Shown piece after piece: positions 33,199-41,994 of a stretch of 54,907 nucleotides of DNA. How positions within the stretch are numbered: the first letter of the stretch is position 1; every line of letters starts with the position of its first letter. Both the position numbers and the translations under genes were made by a program. Below the pieces are notes generated by a model that worked only from the letters and a program-made list of their open reading frames with translations, made no database searches and was not told the origin of the DNA. Source of the stretch: Sulfurovum xiamenensis (lineage in GTDB: Bacteria > Campylobacterota > Campylobacteria > Campylobacterales > Sulfurovaceae); NCBI RefSeq assembly GCF_030347995.1, contig NZ_JAQIBC010000008.1, positions 25,586 through 80,492 on the forward strand, in the 5' to 3' direction.

Positions 33199-34302
33199 TT
33201 ATACTTTTAAATAAAGTGTTTCCAATATTTTCAGTGCTTTCTCAATGGATTCCAGAGAGACTGTTTCTGCCGTCGTGTGATACCCGGTAGTGGGAAGCTG
33301 AAATGTCGTTCCCTGTATAGTACCGTCACTCGCCTTTGCCAAACGTCCCATCTCCGTACTTCCTAGAGAATAAAGGGGTTTTCCTTGCGCCAAGAACTCT
33401 CTGTTGAGATCCTCTATGAATGCATCTTTGTATCCGTATTTTATCGAGAACTCATCACAAATGGTTTCGATCTGTTTCGTGAGTGGCGAAACAAAAGTGG
33501 CATTCGCATCTTTATTCCTCAACACGATATGCTGTGCCTCTGCAGCAACCCTTCCGGGATATGGACTGGTATCAAGCACCAGTAGGGAATCCGTTGAGAG
33601 ATCATGTCCCCTGAACCATTCAAGTAAATACCGCCAACTCTTCCCTACCTCTTCTTGTGCAGTGAAAAAAGCGCGCCCCTGGTATCCTCTCTCATATAAA
33701 AAAAGAATGATCGCTGCACTGAGTACATTATCCAATTGTGCAGAGAGATACCCATCCTCATAGGTCAGTGTATCCACATAGGCTACAGGTGTACCGGCAT
33801 ACAAATGTTCCAGTCCTTTGACTTTAAAAAGAAGGTTCAATCTGCGTTCACACATATAGGCACTGTCTATCTCTCCTAACCCCAGGTATGCGCCTGACCA
33901 TGGATCATAGGCTTGAACACGCTGATTCATAAAACGTCCTATAATATCCTTATAGGTTTTTTCAGCAACGGAATCTCCTGTCAGATCTCCTCTGTTCTGT
34001 GCGATAAACGCTGCATACTGGAATTCATTGGGACCGGTACAAATAAGACCATGCCGATCGATATGCGCAGAGATCATACCGTTATCAGGCTCAGATCCTT
34101 CTGCTACAAGTAAGCCTTCATAAAGCGTTGCACTGATCCCTCTCTCTTCCAGTTCTCTTTTCAAGTAAAGGAAAAAAGAGTGTTCAGCCCCCACAACAGA
34201 AGGTGTTCGTATAAGCTGTTTCAGTATATCAAGAAAACGGCCTATCTCTTCGGGTTCCCCGCCAGTCTCTTGCATATGTTTTAAAAAGATCCTCTTAAAC
34301 AC
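33199..34302 (-). CDS. M42/M28-like zinc aminopeptidase
   Basis: A 367-residue co-catalytic metallopeptidase. Ligand-type motifs appear in order: MISAHIDRHGLI (H-x-D, about residue 80), a mid Asp region YLSAQLDNVLSA, AFFTAQEEVGKSWRYL (catalytic Glu pair), LVLDTSPYPGR, and the C-terminal His in TGYHTTAETVSLESIEKAL. It resembles glutamyl or tetrahedral aminopeptidases. No signal peptide, so it is cytoplasmic. The start is GTG at 34302 with AGGG a few nt upstream; an ATG 27 nt further in is an alternative. It opens the leftward RimB-RimK run, consistent with peptide turnover. Confidence 0.82.
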   Translation of the reverse strand: MFKRIFLKHMQETGGEPEEIGRFLDILKQLIRTPSVVGAEHSFFLYLKRELEERGISATLYEGLLVAEGSEPDNGMISAHIDRHGLICTGPNEFQYAAFIAQNRGDLTGDSVAEKTYKDIIGRFMNQRVQAYDPWSGAYLGLGEIDSAYMCERRLNLLFKVKGLEHLYAGTPVAYVDTLTYEDGYLSAQLDNVLSAAIILFLYERGYQGRAFFTAQEEVGKSWRYLLEWFRGHDLSTDSLLVLDTSPYPGRVAAEAQHIVLRNKDANATFVSPLTKQIETICDEFSIKYGYKDAFIEDLNREFLAQGKPLYSLGSTEMGRLAKASDGTIQGTTFQLPTTGYHTTAETVSLESIEKALKILETLYLKV

Positions 34303-34510
34303 AATACCCTGCTTTCTTTCATAAAATCAATACTAATTATTGCATAGATAAGCTTCTAAAAGCACCTATAACAGGCTAAATCTATATTTTTGCATGAAAT
34401 CTACTTTATCATAGTAGGTAGATAATATAGTCCACACTGAATACACACATTCATTTTATACTATTCCAAATAGGATCTTTAAGTATGAGAAAATGAAAAA
34501 TAAAATTTTT

Positions 34511-34516
34511 TATAAT
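34511..34516 (+). promoter_or_regulatory. Probable -10 box of the ThDP-enzyme gene
   Basis: TATAAT preceded by an A/T-rich stretch lies 24 bp before the ATG at 34540, giving a leader of roughly 17 nt with AAGGA inside it. The remaining 34303-34510 shows no gene, only AT-rich DNA. Confidence 0.5.
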
Positions 34517-34539
34517 CAAAGAGACAAGGACAATACGTA

Positions 34540-36180
34540 ATGAAAGCATCAGATCTATTTATCAAAGCATTAGAGAATGAGGGGGTTGAATATATCTTTG
34601 GTATTCCCGGAGAGGAGAATCTGGACCTTTTAAATTCCTTGCGAGACTCCAGTATTCAATTTATTTTGACCCGTCATGAACAGGGTGCAGGTTTTATGGC
34701 TGCGACCTATGGACGACTCACGGGAAAAGTCGGTGTATGTATGGCTACTTTGGGACCGGGTGCAACTAACCTTGTGACACCTGCAGCGTATGCCAACCTG
34801 GGAGGTATCCCCATGTTGATGATCACAGGTCAGAAACCGATCAAGAAAAGCAAGCAAGGACGTTTTCAGATCATAGATGTTGTGCACATGATGAAACCCA
34901 TTACAAAATGTTCCAAACAAGTGGTCAATGGCAACAACATCGCTGCGATGGTTCGTCAGAGTTTTAAATTGGCTTCACAGGAGAGACCCGGTGCAGTACA
35001 TATCGAACTGCCCGAAGATATTGCAAGAGAAGAAGTGGATGAACAACTATTCCCTGTGCGTAAGACCTATTACCCGATTGCCAGAAATGAAAGTTTGCAA
35101 AACGCTTTAACGATGCTATACGAAGCAAAAATGCCATTGGTCCTTATTGGAGCCGGAGCCAATCGCAGGTGTATCGGTTCTGCTATGAAAGAGTTTATAG
35201 ATAAACTCGGTATACCCTTTTTTATGACCCAAATGGGGAAAGGTGTTGTGAGCGAGTTCCATTCTTTATACCTTGGAACAGCCGCACTCTCTGAGAACGA
35301 TTATCTCCATTGTGCAATAGACAGAGCTGACCTGATCATCAATGTTGGACATGACATCATCGAAAAACCGCCATTTATAATGAAACAGGGAGGCACAAAA
35401 GTCATACATATCAATTTTTCACCTTCCAGTGTAGATGACACCTATTTCCCTCAGCTTGATGTGACCGGTGATATTGCCCGAAATTTGGTCTCTTTGACCG
35501 AACTGGCCCAAAAACAAGCACACTGGGATTTTACATACTTTATGCGTATTAAAGATGAATCACAAGGACATATCGTGAAATATTTTAAAGATGAAAGATT
35601 TCCGATCTTACCGCAAAGAGCACTCAAAGACATCAGAGATGTTCTTCCCAAAGATGGCATTTTGGCTTTAGACAATGGTATCTATAAGATTTGGTTCGCA
35701 CGTAATTACAAATGTTTTTTACCCAATACGCTGCTGCTCGATAATGCATTGGCCACTATGGGTGCAGGTTTGGCTTCTGCAATGGCTGCCAAGATTGTTC
35801 ACCCCGATAAAAAAGTGATAGCGGTATGCGGGGACGGTGGTTTTATGATGAACGCTCAAGAGTTGGAAACTGCTGTCAGACTGAAGTTGGATCTTGTGGT
35901 CATCATTTTAAATGACAGTGCCTACGGTATGATCAAATGGAAACAGGAAGGCATGGGATTTGATCATTTTGGATTGGATTTCAAAAATCCGGACTTTGTC
36001 CAGTATGCCAAAGCGTATGGTGCCATGGGGTACCGACCGGCCTCCTGTGATGAATTTGGTTCCATTTTAAATGATGTGATCGACCGTAAAGGTGTACATC
36101 TGATCGATCTGGCAGTAGACTATAGTTTAAATCATGCCATTTTAAATGAGTTACTCAAAAATAAAACGTGTTTGGTATAA
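34540..36180 (+). CDS. Acetolactate-synthase-type thiamine-diphosphate enzyme (AlsS-like)
   Basis: A 546-residue ThDP enzyme of the POX/AHAS family. The N-terminal PYR domain has FGIPGEENLDLLNSL with the catalytic Glu in RHEQGAGFMAATYGRLTGK. A central domain follows. The C-terminal PP domain has GDGGFMMNAQELETAVRLKL and ILNDSAYGMIKWKQ (ThDP/Mg site). It looks most like catabolic acetolactate synthase (AlsS), which acts without a regulatory subunit; none lies nearby. A dehydrogenase follows 45 bp later, suggesting a 2-keto-acid or aldehyde pathway rather than branched-chain synthesis. Glyoxylate carboligase or a related lyase remains possible. Confidence 0.82.
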   Translation: MKASDLFIKALENEGVEYIFGIPGEENLDLLNSLRDSSIQFILTRHEQGAGFMAATYGRLTGKVGVCMATLGPGATNLVTPAAYANLGGIPMLMITGQKPIKKSKQGRFQIIDVVHMMKPITKCSKQVVNGNNIAAMVRQSFKLASQERPGAVHIELPEDIAREEVDEQLFPVRKTYYPIARNESLQNALTMLYEAKMPLVLIGAGANRRCIGSAMKEFIDKLGIPFFMTQMGKGVVSEFHSLYLGTAALSENDYLHCAIDRADLIINVGHDIIEKPPFIMKQGGTKVIHINFSPSSVDDTYFPQLDVTGDIARNLVSLTELAQKQAHWDFTYFMRIKDESQGHIVKYFKDERFPILPQRALKDIRDVLPKDGILALDNGIYKIWFARNYKCFLPNTLLLDNALATMGAGLASAMAAKIVHPDKKVIAVCGDGGFMMNAQELETAVRLKLDLVVIILNDSAYGMIKWKQEGMGFDHFGLDFKNPDFVQYAKAYGAMGYRPASCDEFGSILNDVIDRKGVHLIDLAVDYSLNHAILNELLKNKTCLV

Positions 36181-36224
36181 ATTTGAAGCCATAGAACGGC
36201 TCAATCATTTTAGGAGTGGAGAGG

Positions 36225-37616
36225 ATGAACAGTATTAAAGTAATGTCACCATTTGACGGAAAGGTATTGGATGAGATACCCCTTTCAAATGAAGAAGATA
36301 TTGATCTGGCTTTAGATCGTGCCCGTAAAGTGTATGAAAAGCAGGAGCTGTGGTTGCCCAAATATGAACGTATCGCTATTTTAGAGAAAACAGTTGAGAT
36401 CATGAGCAGCCGTATAGAGGAACTCACACTTATAGCAGCCAGCGAAGGCGGTAAACCTTACATGGATTCAAAGGTTGAAGTGGAACGTGCCATCAATGGT
36501 GTAAAACTTGCTATTGAACATATGGGTGTTTTTGAAGGGAAAGAGATAGCCATGGGTCATACGAAAAGTTCAGTGAATCGTATTGCGTATACTATGAAAG
36601 AGCCTATTGGTGTGGTTGCCGCAATTTCAGCCTTTAACCATCCCCTAAATCTTGCTGTACATCAAACCGTTCCGGCTATAGCCGTTGGATCACCTGTTAT
36701 TATTAAACCATCTGAGTCTACCCCTATGTCCGCGATTAATTTTGTCAACATTTTATATGAAGCAGGATTGCCTAAAGCATGGTGTCAAGTAGTGGTCTGT
36801 CACAGGGAAGTAGCACAGTATCTCGCTACAAGCCCCAAGATAGACTATTTGACTTTTATTGGTTCAGATGCAGTTGGATGGTACCTGAACTCAAAAGTCT
36901 CTCCAGGTACCCGTGTGGGCCTTGAACATGGAGGTGTCGCACCTGTGATTGTTGAAGCCGATGCCGATATGGTAGCATTGATCCCTGCTTTGACCAAAGG
37001 GGGATTTTATCATGCAGGCCAGGTCTGTGTCTCTGTGCAATGTATCTTTGTCCATGAAGATATTTGTGATGAAGTGGGTTTGAAATTGGCACAAGCAGCG
37101 AAAAAGCTGATCGTTGGTGATCCTCTGGATCCCAAAACAGAAGTGGGACCGCTCATTTCACACCATGAAGTCAAGCGGATAGAATCATGGGTCAATGAGG
37201 CGATCTTAGGAGGGGCAAAAGTACTTTGTGGCGGCAAGCGTATTTCTGAAAGCTGTTTTGAAGCCACAGTGCTTTTAGATCCGCCGCGTGATGCCAAAGT
37301 AAGTACTTCAGAAATTTTTGGTCCAGTTGTCTGTATTTACCCCTATAGTGATATTGAAGATGCTTTTAAAGAAGCCAACCGTTTGGAATACTCTTTTCAG
37401 GCAGCCGTATTTACTCAAAATATTGACACAGCCTTGCTGGCGGTCAAGCGTCTCAACGGCACGACTGTCATGGTCAATGACCATACGGCATTCAGGGTTG
37501 ATTGGATGCCTTTTGGTGGGGCGAAAGCATCAGGACTGGGAATGGGTGGTATCCCTTATTCAATGGAAGAGATGAGTAAAGAGAAATTGATGGTGATAAA
37601 GTCTTCAGCTTTATAA
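36225..37616 (+). CDS. Aldehyde dehydrogenase family protein
   Basis: A 463-residue NAD(P)-dependent aldehyde dehydrogenase. The cofactor region is AISAFNHPLNLAVHQTVPAI, then KPSESTPMSAINF. The catalytic Glu is in VGLEHGGVAPVIV, the catalytic Cys in GQVCVSVQ (about residue 268), and a conserved SEIFGPVVCIYPY follows. It resembles lactaldehyde, glycolaldehyde or phosphonoacetaldehyde dehydrogenases, but the substrate cannot be fixed. I choose the ATG at 36225: AGGAG sits 8 nt upstream, whereas the in-frame GTG at 36216 overlaps that site. It is in tandem with the ThDP enzyme, with a 44-bp gap. Confidence 0.88.
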   Translation: MNSIKVMSPFDGKVLDEIPLSNEEDIDLALDRARKVYEKQELWLPKYERIAILEKTVEIMSSRIEELTLIAASEGGKPYMDSKVEVERAINGVKLAIEHMGVFEGKEIAMGHTKSSVNRIAYTMKEPIGVVAAISAFNHPLNLAVHQTVPAIAVGSPVIIKPSESTPMSAINFVNILYEAGLPKAWCQVVVCHREVAQYLATSPKIDYLTFIGSDAVGWYLNSKVSPGTRVGLEHGGVAPVIVEADADMVALIPALTKGGFYHAGQVCVSVQCIFVHEDICDEVGLKLAQAAKKLIVGDPLDPKTEVGPLISHHEVKRIESWVNEAILGGAKVLCGGKRISESCFEATVLLDPPRDAKVSTSEIFGPVVCIYPYSDIEDAFKEANRLEYSFQAAVFTQNIDTALLAVKRLNGTTVMVNDHTAFRVDWMPFGGAKASGLGMGGIPYSMEEMSKEKLMVIKSSAL

Positions 37617-37690
37617 ATTCAATTTTACTTTTACACAGGCATTACACATAGCTTGAGTACTGTAAATAATACCAAAAAAAGAGAAATAAA

Positions 37691-38146
37691 ATGCTACAAA
37701 AAATACTATTAAGTTTGTTTGTATTTACGTCACTGTCTATGTGTGACACAGTTGCAAATGGTCCGGCACTGAGCTTTTCACATCATGATAAATCCATAGC
37801 ATGGGGACCTTGCCCTGCATTTCTCGGTGAAGCGTGCAAGATAGCCATACTCCATGGGGATCCTGCCAAAGAGAACCTGGATATTTTCTTTAAAGTTCCG
37901 GCTGATTATGCTATTCCGCATCACTGGCATACTTCAGCAGAACGGATGGTACTGGTATCAGGAAAAATGACCATTACCTATGACAACCAGGAGAGTGAAC
38001 TGCTCACAAAAGGTATGTATGCCTACGGCCCATCCAAGCATCCACATACAGCCTATTGTGAAAAAGGTGAAGAGCCGTGTGTACTCTTCATCGCATTTGA
38101 AGAGCCTATCGATGCTTTTGAAGTGATCAAAGAGACGAGAGAGTAG
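37691..38146 (+). CDS. Secreted cupin-domain protein
   Basis: A 151-residue protein with an N-terminal signal peptide (MLQKILLSLFVFTSLSMC) and one cupin barrel. Metal-ligand-type residues appear in IPHHWHTSAERMVLVSGKM (His, His, Glu) and KHPHTAYCEKG (His). Several cysteines (SMCDT, GPCPAFLGEACK, EPCV) may form disulfides; the first could be a lipobox-like Cys but is not convincing. Periplasmic location and metal binding are inferred. No enzymatic role can be given. A stable hairpin follows at 38153-38176. Confidence 0.85.
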   Translation: MLQKILLSLFVFTSLSMCDTVANGPALSFSHHDKSIAWGPCPAFLGEACKIAILHGDPAKENLDIFFKVPADYAIPHHWHTSAERMVLVSGKMTITYDNQESELLTKGMYAYGPSKHPHTAYCEKGEEPCVLFIAFEEPIDAFEVIKETRE

Positions 38147-38152
38147 ATCTTG

Positions 38153-38176
38153 GGAAGTATAGCTATGCATACTTCC
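38153..38176 (+). terminator. Hairpin after the cupin gene
   Basis: A perfect 8-bp stem (GGAAGTAT/ATACTTCC) with an 8-nt loop starts 7 bp past the cupin stop. There is no U-tract after it. It probably ends or stabilises the cupin transcript before the patatin promoter. Confidence 0.45.
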
Positions 38177-38267
38177 AGAGATGGTACAAAACTTTACAAA
38201 AGCGCTTCTATCCCTAGTTATACTAAAACAAAAATGTTGTAGTATAGTGCAATGAAAAGGAGTTGTA

Positions 38268-39443
38268 TTGTTTCGTCTGTTCCCTCATCTCTATATCAGG
38301 CTTATTGGTATGGTCACATTGACACTGCTATTGACTGCCTGTTCATTCAAGTCACGTACCTATGAAGCACCAAGTGTTACAGCGTATCAAAATGCTAAGG
38401 TTGCAGGGTATAAACATATACGATACTGGGGTGATAAAACAGCACAATATACCTATACAAGGGACAATATCAAAAGACTCGGAGCCAATAAAAATTTTCG
38501 TAAAAGAATAGATATACTTGCCCTTTCAGGTGGTGCCGAGGACGGTGCGTATGGTGCAGGTTTTTTGAAAGGCTGGAGTGAACGTGGTAACAGACCCGAG
38601 TTTACTGTGGTAACAGGTATTTCAACCGGTGCACTGATCGCCCCTTTTGCTTTCTTGGGACCAAAGTATGATAAGGTGCTACAAAAACTCTATACAGAAT
38701 CTTCACAAAAGAACATCGTCTTATTATCGCCGATGGAAGCGCTCTTTGGTGCTTCACTAGGAGATACAGCTCCACTTAAAAAGATCCTCTCGGAAGAGAT
38801 CAATGACGATTTTGTAGCAGAGTTGGCAAAAGAGGCAAAAAAGGGACGTTTACTGCAGATCGGTACTACCAATCTTGATGCACAGCGTCCAGTGGTTTGG
38901 GAGATCACTGAAATCGCTTTAAGTGGTCGTTCAGATGCACCAAAACTTATCAGAGATATCATGTTGGCCTCAGCTTCTATTCCAGGAGCCTTTCCACCCG
39001 TACTCATAGATGTTGTGATCAATGGAAAAAAATACCAGGAGGTACATGTAGACGGTGGTGTAACCAGACAGATCTTTGTCTATCCTCGTGATCTCGATAT
39101 TCGAAAGCTGCAGCGTATGTTACATATGTATCCTCAAAAAAACATGTGGCTGATACGAAATACCAAAATTGACCCTGAGTATAAACCTGTTTCTCTTTCA
39201 CTTGCTGATATTGCAGAGCGCTCATTTTATACTTTGACAAAATACCATGGACTTGGGGACCTGGTCAATATCACCTCACTGGCAAAACGTGATGGATTTC
39301 ATATACATATAACCAATGTTCCAAAGAGTTTTGATGTACCTTTAGAAGATTTTTTTGACAAAAAATATATGAAAGCACTCTATCAAGTAGGCTATGAAAA
39401 AGGGCGTTCAAATTCAGCCTGGCAAACAACGCTTAAATTTTGA
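38268..39443 (+). CDS. Patatin-like phospholipase, lipoprotein
   Basis: A 391-residue protein with a lipoprotein signal (TLTLLLTACSFKSR; lipid-attachment Cys at about residue 26). The patatin domain carries the oxyanion loop LALSGGAEDGAYGAGFLKG, the nucleophile elbow GISTGALIAPFAFLG (G-x-S-x-G) and the Asp of the Ser-Asp dyad in VDGGVTRQIF. It probably acts on phospholipids or lipid esters at the cell envelope. The start is TTG at 38268 with AAAAGGAG 5 nt upstream. A TATACT lies about 45 bp upstream, so it has its own promoter. Confidence 0.9.
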   Translation: MFRLFPHLYIRLIGMVTLTLLLTACSFKSRTYEAPSVTAYQNAKVAGYKHIRYWGDKTAQYTYTRDNIKRLGANKNFRKRIDILALSGGAEDGAYGAGFLKGWSERGNRPEFTVVTGISTGALIAPFAFLGPKYDKVLQKLYTESSQKNIVLLSPMEALFGASLGDTAPLKKILSEEINDDFVAELAKEAKKGRLLQIGTTNLDAQRPVVWEITEIALSGRSDAPKLIRDIMLASASIPGAFPPVLIDVVINGKKYQEVHVDGGVTRQIFVYPRDLDIRKLQRMLHMYPQKNMWLIRNTKIDPEYKPVSLSLADIAERSFYTLTKYHGLGDLVNITSLAKRDGFHIHITNVPKSFDVPLEDFFDKKYMKALYQVGYEKGRSNSAWQTTLKF

Positions 39444-39465
39444 TCATAAAGTTCAAAACTCTTTT

Positions 39466-39493
39466 TTGCATTTGGTCTAAAATATTGTATACT
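39466..39493 (+). promoter_or_regulatory. Sigma-70-type promoter of the CaCA exchanger gene
   Basis: TTGCAT (39466-39471) and TATACT (39488-39493) are separated by 16 bp. Transcription would start near 39500, leaving a leader of about 125 nt before the TTG start codon, long for this window. Confidence 0.5.
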
Positions 39494-39608
39494 AAAAATA
39501 ATGCAATGAATAAACGTGATTATAGAAAGCCGAATGTAAGTGATAGCAGATACTTATATCTATGATGCAGATCATAAATCCCGGAAAAGCTTGAGAAAGC
39601 ATCGCTCA

Positions 39609-39625
39609 TTATCCTAGGAGGATAA
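39609..39625 (+). promoter_or_regulatory. Hairpin enclosing the Shine-Dalgarno site of the exchanger gene
   Basis: TTATCC pairs perfectly with GGATAA around a TAGGA loop. The AGGAGG ribosome-binding site (39616-39621) lies partly in the loop and partly in the 3' arm, and the TTG start follows 1 nt later. The stem could hide the site, so translation may be controlled by the leader. No known riboswitch class was recognised in the 125 nt upstream. Confidence 0.45.
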
Positions 39626-39626
39626 G

Positions 39627-40664
39627 TTGACAGATTTTGGTAGTTGGCCGTTGCCATTCATAGTTTCAGCCTTCACTATCGTTACTTTAATTATCGGATG
39701 GTTCGGTATCAAGATGACCAAAACTGCCCGAGATCTCGCTCAAAGTACCGGATTAGGCGAAGCACTTATGGGCGCAGTGTTTATTGGTGCATCTACATCT
39801 TTGTCCGGTATTACTACCTCCGTCTCCGCTGCGGCTTCAGGATATGCAGAGCTGGCAGTGAGTAATGGATTAGGAGGTATTGCGGCTCAAACTGCATTTC
39901 TTGCTTTGGCCGATATCACTTATAAACGTGCTAATCTTGAACATGCAGCTGCATCCGCTGAAAATCTTTTTATGTCCTCCTTCCTTCTTACATTATTGGC
40001 CATACATGCATTAGCACTGTCAGTCCCTACGATCAGTATCTTCGGCGTGCATCCTGCTACATTTGTTTTGATCATTATATATATATTTGGTGTACATCTT
40101 CTGGCTCGTACGCACGAAACCCCAATGTGGCTTCCCAAAAAAACAAGAGACACTTCATCTGAAGCCGAAGACAAAAGTCGTCGCCATGGTAATCATATTT
40201 GGAAACTTTGGATACGCTTTACCCTCTACGGAACAGTCGTTGCTTTGGCAGGTTGGTCACTTGCGCAGCTAGCCATACCTCTTGGAGAGAAATCTGGTTT
40301 ATCTGATGGAATCGTCGGTGGTATATTTACAGCTGTGTCGACATCTATTCCCGAACTTGTGGTCGCTATTACCGCTGTGCGCATGGGTGCACTGAATTTA
40401 GCTGTAGGAGACATTATCGGAGGCAATGCATTTGACACACTTTTTATTGCCGCATCAGATATTGCCTACCGTGAAGGCCCAATTTATGCCGATGTTTCAA
40501 GTGCAGAGCAATTCTGGCTTGCCAACTCGATGTTGATGACCAGTGTACTTCTTATGGGACTCATATATCGCGAACGTCACGGGCCAGGAAATATTGGTTT
40601 TGAAAGTGTAGTGTTACTCATTCTATATTTAGGAGGACTTGTAAGCCTATCTTTAGTGGGATAA
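39627..40664 (+). CDS. CaCA-family sodium/calcium (cation) exchanger-like membrane protein
   Basis: A 345-residue membrane protein with about 10 TM helices and two inverted Na_Ca_ex repeats. The first alpha repeat reads GASTSLSGITTSVSAAASG. The second is better conserved: AVSTSIPELVVAITAVRMG and GDIIGGNAFDTLFIAASD. Family members exchange Ca2+ or another cation for Na+ or H+. The first repeat lacks the usual acidic residue of GTSLPE, so transport selectivity may differ. The start is TTG (39627) behind AGGAGG, which sits in a hairpin. It is monocistronic. Confidence 0.85.
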   Translation: MTDFGSWPLPFIVSAFTIVTLIIGWFGIKMTKTARDLAQSTGLGEALMGAVFIGASTSLSGITTSVSAAASGYAELAVSNGLGGIAAQTAFLALADITYKRANLEHAAASAENLFMSSFLLTLLAIHALALSVPTISIFGVHPATFVLIIIYIFGVHLLARTHETPMWLPKKTRDTSSEAEDKSRRHGNHIWKLWIRFTLYGTVVALAGWSLAQLAIPLGEKSGLSDGIVGGIFTAVSTSIPELVVAITAVRMGALNLAVGDIIGGNAFDTLFIAASDIAYREGPIYADVSSAEQFWLANSMLMTSVLLMGLIYRERHGPGNIGFESVVLLILYLGGLVSLSLVG

Positions 40665-40720
40665 CAAAATTTTGAGGATGATGGGCTATAATAAGTCATA
40701 GCATAACAAGGAGAGTAGAA

Positions 40721-41869
40721 ATGGTCAATTTCACTTATCAAAATCCAACAAGAATAGAGTTTGGAAGAGACAAAGAAAAAAATATCGGTGAGTATCTCGC
40801 TGCAGAGAATATCAAAAAAGTCTTATTGACATACGGAAGTGATCGTATCAAAAAAGACGGTCTGTTCGACATAGTTATATCCAGCCTAGAAGCAAATGGT
40901 ATCGAATTTGTTGAGTTAGGAGGAATCGTTAGTAACCCGGTCCTATCAAAAGTCTATGAAGCAACAGAACTGGCAAAAAAGCACAGTGTTGATGCCATAC
41001 TCAGTGTCGGTGGGGGTTCTGTATTGGACAGTGCAAAAGCCATAGCGGCCGGCAGTCTGTATGACGGTGATGTGTGGGATTTCTTTATCGGAAAAAGTGT
41101 TATTCAAAAGGCACTGCCGGTATTTGACATTATCACCCTTGCAGCCACGGGGAGTGAAATGAACACTTTTGCCGTGGTGACGAATGAAGAAACGAAGCAG
41201 AAATTCTCTATCGCTTCACCGCACCTCTATCCAAAGGTATCCGTCGTCAATCCTGAACTTCAAAAGTCGGTCTCGAAGGAGTACCTGGTCTATTCTGCTT
41301 CAGACATTATCGCCCACTCTATCGAAGGGTATTTTACTGCATCCTCACATCCAGATATCATTGCTGCTTATATCGAAGCGAACATTGCCACGGTCATGAA
41401 AACCACTGAAACACTGCTGGCGGACCCAGATAACTATGACGCACGCGGGGAGTTCGCGTGGGCAGCGACCCAGGCGTTAAACGGTACAACCTATCTGGGA
41501 GTAGAAGGGTACAGTTTTCCAAACCATATGATCGAGCATACCCTTTCTGCACTCTTCAATGTACCACACGGTGCAGGTCTTTCGGTCGTCATGCCGGCAT
41601 GGATGAAATGGTACGTTTCACAGAACGAAGCGCAGTTCGAACGTTTCGCGCAAAAACTGTTTGGACTTTCCGGTGCGATGGAAGGAATAGAAGCATTGGA
41701 GTCATGGTTCAACAAAGTCGGTACCCCAACCAGGCTTTCCCAACTCTCGATAAAGAAAAGTGATATTGATCTGATTGTGGAGAATGCTTGTGAGCATGCA
41801 GAAGCTTTCGGGTTGGCTGAAATGTATACGAAAGATGTGTTAAAAGAGATTCTTGAAAAAGCATTGTAG
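40721..41869 (+). CDS. Iron-containing alcohol dehydrogenase (YqhD/BDH-type)
   Basis: A 382-residue group III alcohol dehydrogenase. It starts with FTYQNPTRIEFGRDKEKNIG, has the cofactor motif ILSVGGGSVLDSAKAIAAG at about residues 88-106, and metal ligands in SASDIIAHSIEGYF (Asp, His) and NHMIEHTLSALFNVPHGAGL (two His). It most resembles NADPH-dependent butanol dehydrogenase/YqhD enzymes that reduce many aldehydes, so aldehyde detoxification is a reasonable role. The ribosome-binding site is AAGGAGAG. A hairpin (41892-41917) separates it from the convergent YchJ-like gene. Confidence 0.9.
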   Translation: MVNFTYQNPTRIEFGRDKEKNIGEYLAAENIKKVLLTYGSDRIKKDGLFDIVISSLEANGIEFVELGGIVSNPVLSKVYEATELAKKHSVDAILSVGGGSVLDSAKAIAAGSLYDGDVWDFFIGKSVIQKALPVFDIITLAATGSEMNTFAVVTNEETKQKFSIASPHLYPKVSVVNPELQKSVSKEYLVYSASDIIAHSIEGYFTASSHPDIIAAYIEANIATVMKTTETLLADPDNYDARGEFAWAATQALNGTTYLGVEGYSFPNHMIEHTLSALFNVPHGAGLSVVMPAWMKWYVSQNEAQFERFAQKLFGLSGAMEGIEALESWFNKVGTPTRLSQLSIKKSDIDLIVENACEHAEAFGLAEMYTKDVLKEILEKAL

Positions 41870-41891
41870 GTTGTGATCTGATTTACATACA

Positions 41892-41917
41892 GGAGTCTAC
41901 TACTTTTAGCAGACTTC
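41892..41917. terminator. Hairpin between ADH and YchJ-like genes
   Basis: An 11-position stem (GGAGTCTACTA against TAGCAGACTTC, one A-C mismatch and one G-T pair) with a CTTT loop lies 22 bp past the dehydrogenase stop, between convergent genes. No clear U-tract follows. Confidence 0.5.
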
Positions 41918-41994
41918 TACAGTATATTGATATTCTTTGTTTATAAGATTCAAGTGTTTCTAGTAGATTATAAATAATAACTATTGAATTATGT

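Noticed and set aside
34303..34539. A riboswitch (TPP-type) before the ThDP enzyme.
   Set aside because: No CUGAGA or other TPP-box sequence is present, only AT-rich promoter DNA.
39500..39626. A second GEMM riboswitch or a yybP-ykoY element in the exchanger leader (it contains GAAAGCC).
   Set aside because: The required AAACC, GNRA-loop and GGUUGCC parts are absent or in wrong spacing, and no yybP-ykoY core sequence is present.
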